Assembly (NCBI RefSeq): GCF_021869535.1
Contig: NW_026262659.1
Span: 11,462,321-11,526,320 of the forward strand
Direction of reading: 5' to 3'
Length of the DNA stretch: 64,000 bases
Origin: Mytilus californianus
Lineage: Eukaryota > Mollusca > Bivalvia > Mytilida > Mytilidae
A model generated the notes under the pieces. It had not been told where the DNA came from. It was given only the letters and a program-made list of their open reading frames with translations, and did not search any database. Position numbers and translations under genes: made by a program. Within the stretch, counting starts at the first letter, position 1; each line of letters opens with the position of its first letter. Positions 28,601-40,600 of this stretch are shown piece after piece.

Positions 28601-31600
28601 TTTAAATATTAAACTTTAACTGTTGAGAGTGGAGAAATATCGTAATACACGAGTTATAGTGGTGGAATCTGTTTCTCTAATTATTTTTCTTCCTTTTCAA
28701 AGATTTGCAGAAAGTTGTGTTCTTTATATGTGACGTCATCAGGCATGGTCGCCTTTTTTCATGACATCACAATCGGGAATTCAGAAGACACCAAGAAAAT
28801 TTAACGTCATAATTAAATTTCGACCAATCATTTGCAGAGAACAGATTTATCACTAGTGAGGAGAACAATTTTTTCACAATCGGTTGGGAAATGTGAAAAT
28901 AGTGACAAAATTGGAGAAACAAGTATCTTGTCTTAGGGAGGGATAAATTTTACTTTGTAAAAAATCACTCTGATTCAAACAAAAAATTCTCTGAAACTGA
29001 CATTATCAAGATGCTTGATTTCTTGATTGACAACATATTTGGAGGACGTCTTTTTCAACAAACAATCGGCATTCCCATGGGAACAAACTGTGCTCCTCTT
29101 TTTGCCGACTAGTTCCTTTATTCATATGAGGCTAACTTCATACAGGAACTTCTTAGGAAGAAAGAAAAGAAGTTAGCAGTATCCTTTAACTTTACTTTCC
29201 GCTATATAGATGATGTTCTCTCACTAAATAATTCAAAATTTGGTGACTATGTTGAACGCATCTATCCCATCGAACTTGAGATCAGGGATACAGTCTCATA
29301 TCTTGACTACCATCTAGAAATTGACAATGAGGGTAGGTTGAAAACAAAACTTTAAGACAAAAGAAATGATTTCAGCTTCCCAATTGTGAACTTTCCATTT
29401 CTATGTAGCAACATTCCAGCAGCGCCTGCATAGGGAGTATATATCTCCCAATTGATATGATATTCCAGGGCTTGTATTTCCTATCATGATTTCCTTGATA
29501 GAGGGTTGCTGCTCACAAGGAAGCTATTAAACCAAGGGTTCCAAGTGGTGAAGTTGAAATCATCCCTTCGTAAGTTTTACGGACGCCATCACGAGTTGGT
29601 TGACTGTTATGGAATATCCGTTTCACAGATGATAGCGGATATGTTCCTAATGTCGGAACTACAATCCCGTCCCCTTTTCCTGAATGCGACCTACCGAAGA
29701 AGACTTATTACTGGGTTGTACTAACATGAGCAATAGACGGGTGCCACATGTGGAGCAGGATCTGCTTACCCTTCTGGAGCACCTGAGATCACCCCCAGTT
29801 TTTGGTGGGGTTCGTATTGCTCAGTCTTTAGTTTTCTATGTAGTGTTTTGTGTACTATTGTTGGTCTTTTTTAGCCATGGCGTTGTCAGTTTGTTTTCGA
29901 CTTATGAGTTTGAATGTACCTGTGGTATCTTTCGCCTCTCTTTAGCAAATGCTCACACCCCACTGCAAGACAGCCTCTAACAATATTTTCGAAGGAACTT
30001 TCTGCTTTATTTGTTTACTCTATACCTATGCCATGAATAAAACAAATACAGCATAATAACAACAGAATATAAACTAATGGCATATGCATTGAAATCAACT
30101 TTCATTAATTGCCTGCTATAATCTCCAAGCAAAATACAACAACAATAAAAACATAAGACAACTACTGGGCACAGAAAACATGTTTGATAACTTGGCATCT
30201 CGCGCTACTTGAGTGGTATGGTTTATTTCTTCAGTTGAGTAGAAAGAGAATGTATGATGTCGTGAGCCTACATCATTAACATTGCCTAGGAAAACAGGTA
30301 ATCAGTGCATTATCTTTCAAACTCTATGATGTTTCTCAGCTAAATCTCATCTCAGGTCTCTTGCCCAAACACCCTCTACTTTAAAAAAAAACATAGATAA
30401 TCTATTATTATTTTTTTTTAATTGGATCATGACTGCCTAAAATGTTGTCATGGCTGCCTAACATGTGTTACATGTTGTCATGACTGTCTGAAATATGTAA
30501 ATTATTGTCAAGAATGCTTGAAATATGTAAATTATTGTTATGACTGGCTCTTTACATAGAAAAAGGACCTGTAGTAAGCAAGGTGAAAATTACTTTAATA
30601 TTTTTAGGTGTGGCACCATTTCCTGGAGCAACAACTGGTACTGGTGGTAGGATCAGGGATGTACAAGCCACTGGTCGTGGAGCACATGTTGTGGCTGGCA
30701 CTGCAGGTTATAGTTTTGGTAGCCTACATATACCAGGTGAGAGTAACATTTAACATTTGTGTATACTTGGGACCAGTAATTACATGGCTGAAATTGCTGA
30801 CTATTGCATTGGTAGCCTTCATATACCAGGTGAGGGTAACATATACCATTTGTGTATACTTGGGACCAGTAAATACATGGCTGGGATTGCTGACTATTGC
30901 ATTGGTAGCCTTCATATACCAGGTGAGGGTAACATATACCATTTGTGTATACTTGGGACCAGTAAATACATGGCTGGAATTGCTGACTATTGCATTGGTA
31001 GCCTACTTATACCAGGTGAGAGTAACAGACAACAATTGTTTGTATATGTGGCTGAAAATGCTGACTACAACTTTGGTACAAGTGACGGCAGGTGAAAAAA
31101 GAGTACAGGCAATCAGTGATATATAGTATTCAGAATGACACAACTGACTCATGATTTGCAGCCAAAATATACCAAGTAAAGGTTCCAGAAAGCTGCTAAA
31201 ACTATGGTGTTAAATTGAAGAAGGAATCTAGTAACACAGTGAAATGGGTTTTAAAAGACCTGTATCTCTAACAAATCATATGAAAAAAAAGATCCTAACA
31301 CATATATCATTTAAGGCACATGGAAGAAAATGAACTTTAAAATAGAAAACTAATTAAGAAATTCCATTTAAGATTTTTTTTAGTAAAATATAACCTTGAC
31401 AGTTGTAGAATCTGTATATGAAATGTAATTGTAGGTTATCCATTACCATGGGAAGACCCATCCAGTATCTATCCATCAAACTTTGCCTCACCTTTAGATA
31501 TAGCTATAGAGGCTAGTAATGGGGCATCAGATTATGGAAACAAGTTTGGGGAACCAGTCCTGGCTGGCTTTGCAAGGTCATTTGGTTTGACATTGGAAGA

Positions 31601-34600
31601 TGGTGAAAGAAGGGAGTTCATCAAACCTATTATGTTTAGTGGAGGGATAGGTCAGTTAGAAGGATGTCATGTTTCCAAGGCTACACCACAGAAAGGTTTG
31701 ATATCAAATCAAAATAATTTATAATGAAACTATCATTTAATATCTGTTTCAAGTTTCAGTTTTGAGTTTTGTTTTATAACGATTTAAAAAAAAAAAATTT
31801 TAACAAGTTTTTTTTCATTAGAACTATTGAAAAAATATGAATTTTTCGAAGGGTACAGAAGCTTTCCATAAAAAGATGGTCACATTTACTTCAATTCTAC
31901 ACCTCACTGATTGATTTACATTTTGCATCCTGACATCAGATCTCAGATATTTATTTACTCAATATGAATTGGTTTAACTACAAGGATGCATCTTGCAGAT
32001 TATAGCAGCCTTTCACAGGTCATTTTGAACTATTATTTATTGTACATTGATTAAGTTTTACATCCTATATAAACGAGGAGTAGTAGTTATGGAGTATGAT
32101 TGTCATTGAGACAAATATCCACCAGATACCAAAGGACGTAGATGTTGGTAAATATAGGTCGCCTTATGGCCTTCAACAATGATCATTCAGATCTCAGATG
32201 TAAGGATTCATCTGATAGAGTATAACAGTTACCCACATAAAGTAGGTTACTCTGACCTATATTTTACACTTCATTGACTTCTTTCAATTTCCAAGTTTTA
32301 TATTTGATTTAATTTATCAAATATCAAATGACTTGCAATCATATAACTTGGCTTAAGGATGCATTGAGGAGAGTTTAACATCCTGAAAGTATGTCTCTCT
32401 GACCTAAATTTTATGATGCCTTGTTTCATTCATAAATCTGACTGATGTTTTTCTCATGTCATTTTGTCATGTTAGAGCCTTTTATAGTTTAACTATATGG
32501 TATGGGTTTTGCTCATTGTCCAGGGTCTATAGTGACCTTTAGTTGCTTATATATTTGTCATTTGGTGACTGGTGGATAGTTGTCTTATTGGCAATCATTC
32601 CACATCTTATTGCTGAGCATGTGACATTTTTCAGGATTTCTGGATTGAAGCATTCGTTTCTTAGATATTTACTAAATACAATCAGGTCAATTTCACACAG
32701 ATGTTAATATCAGCTGTGTTAACTGGTTTTGATTTTATCATTTAAAGTTCATCAATCTTATTCCTGGATAGGGCAAACATTGTTATCATAGATTTCATTA
32801 AACCTTGCTTAAAAGGGCTATGTAAGATTTTCTGATCAATTACCATTTTCTGTTGTTAATCCATGGTTGAAACCCATTTGAAAAATAGACTTCTCAACCA
32901 CCTGCCAACGTCTTGGTGGTCTCCTGGTAGCGTGTTTGCCTTGAGTGCGGGAGGTCATGGTTTGGAACCCTGGCCGGGTCAAACCAAGGACTTTAAAATT
33001 GGTATTTGCTGCTTTTCCACTAAGCACATGGCATTAAGGAGTAAGATTAAAGACTGGTCAGCTGGAAGTCAGAATAATGTAAGATGACATGTCTCCCTGC
33101 GGACTGTTACCTTGTGAAATAGCACGTATAAAATCCGGCTCAGCGTGTCGGTCTAGTACAAAGCAGGGTTAGTATTCATATTACATTGACATGTTCTCAT
33201 CCTGAATATGCATATTAATTTGCTGCTGGACATTAAGCAGCCATCCATCGTCATCATCAACCACCTGCCTAGTTGAATCAAACTTTGCCTCAATTATAAA
33301 AAAAAAATATGCAAAAATTGAAATCCTGAAATTTTGCACACCTTTGTTATATTTAAGCTTATGTACTAAAACACAGTTGACAAACAAACTTTGTTAAAAT
33401 GATATTATGTTGATTATTCCATATTAAGAAAGGTTTGAATATTACCATTCCTTATTTTTCAGGTATGGAAGTAGTGAAGTTAGGGGGACCAATCTACAGG
33501 ATAGGAGTAGGTGGGGGAGCTGCATCATCAGTGCAAGTTCAAGGGGACAACAAGGAGGAATTAGATTTTGGGGCAGTCCAAAGGGGCGATTCAGAAATGG
33601 AACAGAAATTGAATCGCTTGATTAGAGCCTGTATAGAGATGAGACAAAAGAACCCTATTGCAAGCATACACGATCAGGGAGCTGGAGGAAACGGTAAGAG
33701 CAGAGAAAGTCAAACTTGTAGTAACCTCAGCAGGTCTAGATACAGTTTTACTAGCTTTGTCTGTCCTTCTGTCCCTCCTTTAGTCTGTCTGAAACACATG
33801 AATGATACCTAAGAATGATACTATAAGTTAATTATATTTAGTGTACGGAATGATTGTAAAGGGTAAACATCTTTCTTGCAGGGTTCATCTGACCTTGACC
33901 TCATTTTCATAGATCATTGATGATATTATTTCTTTGTGATACATGTAATAAAACCTTGATCTTGAAGACATAAAACATAAAATTCAGTAATTATCAGTAA
34001 TGCAGATTAGAAATTTAAGAGTGAGCACTCTTGATGGATTTCAGTTCTAGTGCTCTTCAACTTTGTATTTGATTTGGCCTTCCAAATGTTTTTATTTGAA
34101 TGCCACTGATGAGTAACATGTGAACAAATACGGGTCTGGAGTCCTAATTATAAGCTGGTTTGTTTCATATTATTTTACAACCATTGGGTTGATGCCACTG
34201 TCTGTCATTTATTCCTCCCAAAGTGTATCATCAAAACAGTTGTCAGCACTTCTGTACTGACATGAAATTTAAACCTTAGCCAATTTGACACAACTTTTTG
34301 GAATTTTTGGTTTTCAGTGTTAAACTTTCTGTTTGATTTGTCCTTCCCGACTGTTTTGATAAGAGTGCCACTGATATGTCTCGTGTAGATGATAACACAC
34401 CTAGCATATAAGAATTAAACTTTAAACAAAAGTGTTCAGCAAAATAAGATCTACAAATTAGTAAACTTGGCTGAAATTGTCAATTGTCCACTATTAGGAG
34501 TTATTGCCCTTGAAATTTGGTTACATTTATTACTATATAACCGATTGCAATGAAGGAAAAAAATAAATATCAAAGTGGCATATTTTTTACCATTTGGGCG

Positions 34601-37600
34601 ATTCAGGCTCTAGGGAGCCTCTTGTTTGCATCTTTTAAGACTTTACTCTATTCTTCAATACACTGGATAATCTATGTGTTGTTATGGAAAAAATACAGAC
34701 TTATTAATTCTGTTTGTCTCAGATTGAATTATGTCATTCTTGACACCTTCAGATGTGTACAATGTTATACCTGAGTGACTTTTAGGTATGTATGAGAAAT
34801 TAGTATGCACTTATTTACATACTTAATTTAGATTGAAACTTTAATCATTATTTATGTTACCTGAAAAATGGCTCAAAGGATAATGTTTTTGGCCCAAATG
34901 AAGTACATGTACTGCATTTTTCAAAAATCTGTGCAAATGCAACCAAAAAGTACCAGTAAATTTTTCTATAGTCATGACTTTCAAATTCAATTTTAAATTT
35001 CAAATTGAAGTTGCAATATGATTCACAAATTGGAAATTGAAAGTAAGATCTTTTCAATCGTTTATGCTCTTTTAGGGAAGGATGGGAAAATAAAACTTTT
35101 TGTTTCTAATGTCAAACCTGACTATTTTATATATGTTCCTGGAATGTTGAAAATCTTCTTATAGATACAAATCAAGAAATAAAAAACAAACTGACATTTC
35201 AAGTCAATTTAATTCAGACGGCCTTATTGACAAAGAAAAAAAAAATTTTTTAGAATGTTATTCATAAAATATTACCTCGGTTGAGCATAACAGCTGTATT
35301 GTTCTGAAGGATTAGCTCTATTTATTGTTTAAATTTCATTCAAAGCAAGATGTTTCTTTTCTCTTTAGTAAAACTAATGATTATGAACTTTGAATGTGTT
35401 AATAATTAGGACCACTTCTAAGTATTGACTTGCCCTATTGATCCTGAATTCAAATTTTAAAATTTACCCAAAAACAAAACATTTTTTTAGCAATATTTAT
35501 TACCAAACAATATACAAAAATATGTTTACACTGGTAAGATTAATTATTTAACTTCAAATTCGTTCATTTCCAAATAGATACAGACGTGATTTTTCCTGCA
35601 GGAGTCAAAATCTCCCAATTTTTTAAGCCCTCCCCTTTACCTTCAGTTAATAATTCAAATCTTTTGGTTTTAAAAATTTGTTTTGTCAGTCTCCATTTTT
35701 TGTAACGATTGATGTCAATCTCTAATATCGTGGATTTTGTGGCCTTGATGAAGTTAACTTTATTTTACCTGTAAATCATAGAACTTGGATTATTATATTT
35801 ACCCTAACCCACGATATGTAGGTTTAGAAGTTGATCACATATGTTCAAGGGGAAAGCATGCTATATATACATAGAAAGACCTTTGAAAAGTTGAGGAAAT
35901 TAAATGACTGATCATTCAGTGACATATATTCGGGTCATTGATTTTACTTTTTGTTTCATTCTTTCATTGTTTACTAGTTGAAGCCGGACGATGCATTAAC
36001 AACTTGGGAGATGGAAGTTGAAACACTGGTCTAATTTGCTCTTCAGACTTTGTAAAAAGTCCTCAGTGTCTGAGCAACAAATTAATGAGCAAGGGTTTTG
36101 TCAGAGAATGTCTTGTCCTAAAGTGCCAAGACCTAAGATATAAATATTCTGTGGCTACTTCATAAATAATACAAGATGGTCTTGAGTTATAGATTCTAGG
36201 TGCTAAAGTTGTGTATCTTTTTACTTTAACTTTAGTTTCTCCCTTATTTGTTTTTGTGCTATTATGTTTCTTTTGATCGTATGAATTTTGACGTGACTCA
36301 GTATTTTTGCATCCTACCATCAGGTTTTTTACTTTTTAACTTCGGGCATTCCTGGTGGGTCCTGAGGTGCGATTTAGACGCAAAGGATTTTAACAGTGTT
36401 GCTTCTATTTTGTTTACGTTTGTAATTATATTTACTAAATTTTACTTTATGGAGAAAGTGTATGCTATATACAGTATGTACTATCAACAACAAAAACTTT
36501 TTTGTTGAAGTCATTCATTGTCAAATTTACTATCTACTATACCTTTTATGTTGGCGTCTTTGTTAGATTTATTTGTGTGTTTTGTTTGAATTTTTGAGTC
36601 AGTTGTGTTGTATGTCTGTTTATATATGTTTACACAGTTTTGGCTGCTGGATCCCAATTATTGTCACATTAACCTTTTATGTCTGTTTTGGTTGCTCACC
36701 CAACTTTCCCAATATAACGGAACTATAAACAACTATCATACAAGTGAGAGGTTTAGCTAGCTATAAAACCAGTTTTAATCCACCATTTTTTTCATCAAAT
36801 GCCTCTAACAAGTCAGGAATATGACAGTTGTTTTTCTCTTGTTCCATTGATTGATAGCATTTGATTTTTATGGACTTGCCTTCCCCTTTTTGAATTTGCC
36901 TTGGAGTTAGGTATTTTTGTTATACTTTTTTTACTCCCATTCTTTGATTCAGTTAAAGCACCCCTCTGAAATAACAGAAGTTAACTCACTCCAAGAGCAA
37001 AGGAAAAATTACCATTCATGTTACAAATGATTTTAACTTTCTGAGGAAAAATTAAAAATTATATTTTGAAAATTATTTGAGAAATCTATATTTCTTTTCA
37101 GTGCTAAAATTGAAATGGATAACACATTTATTTACTCACAAGTATGTACCTTAATATGGGAACAAACTTTAAAAATTGTGGAACACATAAAAAAAAAGAT
37201 GAAAAATGATAGAAATGAGAGAAAATTTAGATAGAAATATTAAAGCTTTTTATGTAGGTGACAAGACAGTGAAATCTACCCAGTACACATAAATTGTATT
37301 GTTGTTTACTTAATAAGTTTTTATAACTGATTAATGAATAGATGCTGTAAAACTTACCATTTTCTTCAGTAAGTCAAAAGGAGTTCAAAGTAATTTTGTA
37401 CCATATTAAATGCAAAATTGAGTTCTACTTTTATTTGTTAAGAGAATACATTAACAATAATACTCTTTTCTAAAATAAAAAGGGAAATTTGTAGCTATAT
37501 TATCAAAATGAACACTGAAAACGTGGATAAAAAATCTCCAGTTATGAGGCCTAAACTCCAGCTGAAAAATTTTCAAATCTCCAGTTGTGACTTGACAACT

Positions 37601-40600
37601 TTGTCTCATGAATTTAGATAAGCTGTTATGTATTCTTTGAAGGGGGGATGGTAGTCTTAACTATCTTTATATTTTTCTCCCCTGCAGGTCTCAGAGCTGG
37701 GGGAATAGTTATGTTCTCTGTCCTTCTGGCTGGCCATTCATCTGAAACAGTACTCAGTGACTATTTAACATAAAGCGTCCATACTTGGTAGGATTTTGTC
37801 ATCATATTCTCATGTACCATGCTATATTGTCAGTTAGATTAAACAGTTTTTAAAGGCAGTGCTTTAATGCCTTTCTAGTTGCCGGGTTAATCCTTCCTTC
37901 CGCGATATCCAACTTATCTACGTGGGGGGTCATTAAACTCTAAGTAGATCCGGAAATGTTGAATTCTCTCCTCTTCTTATTGCGATATAAAATGTTTTTT
38001 GTTTCATTTCATTTACATTGGGAAATAGAGAAACGATCATTGTGTTTTGTTAGTTTTAAAAACTTTTGATATATTAGTATTTTGCATTATAAGCAGTCAA
38101 CCGATTGACAAACTAGAATTATTTGAATTCCGTGTGGAAAGAGCTCGGGTTAATTTCGAGTGTTATCTGCAATCTAGATGTTTATAAATCATTTCAGTCG
38201 TTGATATAATAATTAAAGGTCGACTGAACCATGTGAACATGAATTATATTATACAATTTAAAGCGCATTTCTGTTTATGCACGTGAACCCGTCTAACGTT
38301 ATTTTCGCAGTTATATAAAGTAGCAAATTATCGTTCCTGAATAGGTGGCGCCGTGGTAGCGGATCCTGTTCCTCTTCTTCCGGTTTCTGCACTGTGCAAC
38401 TATTTCAGTTATATTTTTAATTAATGATGCCAAGTACTTGTTGTTGTGTACCTGGATGTCATTTAAGAGGAGGACATGCATTTCCAAATGACTTAAAAAG
38501 AAGGAAAAGTTGGATCAACGCCATGGCCCATACGCAGATTGGACGAGAACACGATGATATCGTGGAGTCCATCTCAATCAGCTGTTGTTTGCAAGGCACG
38601 TTTTACTGAAAAAGACTACGTGCAGGAAACTATTCATGGTAAAACTCTATTTTCTTTGTGAAATATATAGTTATATATGTAATCGCCATGCGAATAAACC
38701 AAAGTCTGTTTACAACCGCAATTATCGTTTTAGAATAAAAGGGGGTGGGTAATTCAAGACGTCATAATTTTTTGGATTACGATTCAATGTGATCTGTTTG
38801 AGATTTTTTGGTGATTGCTACAATTATAATGATTTCTTACAAGAGGTATATCATACTGAGAATTATTTTAGCAGTAATTATGCTAATGTAGTAATGACAG
38901 GAATGCATAAGCTATGCCTCATAGACTTTCTTGAAAAATATCAATGACAATGTTAACAGGAACAAAACAATGACATGCTCTCATCTATATTATAGTTATT
39001 TAGGTACAAACAATGTACGTTTGTTGCATAAGTCTCTCATTGTTTGTACTTTGGATTTACATAACATACATTGAATCAGGCAAACATAGTTTTATCCAGA
39101 TTGTAATGAATAAATCTAGTTAATATTTCGCCAGGTAGTACAAAGTATACATTGCTAATGGAAGTTCATTTAATTATAAAAAAACTAATGTTTTATAACC
39201 TTTTTCAGGGCGCAAACCCACCATACAGAGACTTAAGTCTACTGCAATTCCCAGCCTATTTTCCTGGACCAAGCAAGAAACTGAATCGTCCGCAAAAAGA
39301 AAAATCAGGGCAGTTTCCTATGAAAACAAAAGAACTAAACTTGATGAATATTGTAGTAGAAATCTAGAGGAAAGTTTTGATTGTAAAGTTGGTTTTCCTG
39401 AAGAAGTCATTCATACTGCAGAAAGGATTTATGACTGTCCACCACCAACTGCCGAGCTAATGTTGAGCTTCACAGATGGAATTACGCAAACACCATCAAT
39501 GCCTATGTTTTTAACAGAGAATTTTGAAATGAAGACACGTGACACAGCCATGCATTTTTATACCGGTTTAGAGTTGTATACTAAATTTTTATTTGTTTTG
39601 ACCACACTTGGTCCAGCAGCACATTGTTTGAGATGCATATATTTTCAAATTGATAGGGTGTCAGTTGAAAATCAGTTTTTTTATGACTTTGATGAAATTG
39701 AGGCATCATACAACCAACTTTGAACTGTCTAGATTCTAGATTGAATCTAGTGTTAAGAATATTGTGTATACATGGATTGTTTTTATGTCTAAACAGTGGT
39801 GTGAGGCTAACACTTGGCCATCTAGTGGTTGAGTCAGGTATTTTTCACCATCCAACTTCAAATTAAAGTTTCCTACGACTTGGATTATTATTGACAGCAC
39901 AGAATATCCCGTGATAAAACCTAAAGCTCCTAGAGCTCAGGCAACCTTTTCATCAAATAAAAACAGAAACACTGAAAATTCTTGAATGTTCGACACCTGG
40001 TGGTTTAGTCAACTATGTCTCTATGTCACATAGAGCGAATTATTGGACTTGGCAAAACATACAAAATTCTAATAAATCCTATGAATGGAACTGAAACAAA
40101 ACTTTCATCTGAAATAACATTTAGTTGTTTTATGTTGTGTAATTTGGACTTAGCAAAACATACAAAATTCTAATAAATCCTATGAATGGAACTGAAACAA
40201 AACTTTCATCTGAAATAACATTTAGTTGTTTTATTTTGTGTAATTTTAGAACTTGTATTGTGCCAAAGGATGCATAAATAAAAGTGACGCAATGAATTTT
40301 GTTCTGATATATATATATTTACAATTACATGCACATGTAAATTGTAATGCATATAAAAATAAGGAGATGTGGTATGATATTCAGTGAGTTTATCAAACTA
40401 AAGTGCATAAGAAATGGGTTTAAGCAGTTACAGGTGTTACTGTCACCGTACAATCTCCAACAATGAGAAAAACTCGTGACCTGTAAAAAATTTCAGAGAT
40501 CTTACAACTAAGTTTTGTTGTCTCACCTTGACTTTGGTGAATTTTTTATATCTGTTGATGTAAATATAAAAAAGAAGATGTGGTATGATTGCCAATGAGA

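Larger units (their letters stand above)
27940..29965 (+). pseudogene. Penelope-like reverse transcriptase remnant, split by two hairpin elements
   Basis: Successive blocks read [13 protein letters not shown] with [20 protein letters not shown] (27959-28120), then TFDFSTLY and [16 protein letters not shown] (28400-28510). After a gap come [52 protein letters not shown] (catalytic YIDD near 29202), [15 protein letters not shown] and [17 protein letters not shown] (29540-29600). The block order and the [10 protein letters not shown] and YIDD motifs identify a reverse transcriptase of a type abundant in bivalves, which I assign tentatively to Penelope-like elements. Stops (for example TAG at 29110) and frameshifts break it. 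Hairpin insertions at 28124-28396 and about 28511-28925 interrupt it between otherwise contiguous codons. Confidence 0.78.

Noticed and set aside
30608-31126. 172-codon + strand open frame
   Set aside because: It starts in exon F in the wrong frame and continues through the 93-bp repeat, whose length keeps frames open.
32836-33087. Open frames on both strands near 32.9 kb
   Set aside because: Both lie mostly within the type 2 SINE and have no recognisable protein family.
34550-34774. Hydrophobic 74-codon open frame
   Set aside because: No family recognised, no start context or neighbouring exon; probably chance in AT-rich DNA.
37680-37790. Possible extra PFAS exon after CCCCTGCAG
   Set aside because: Exon H joins exon I exactly at the conserved GAGGNG-NVLKE, so no exon is missing; the same sequence is duplicated at 44.7 kb as a repeat.
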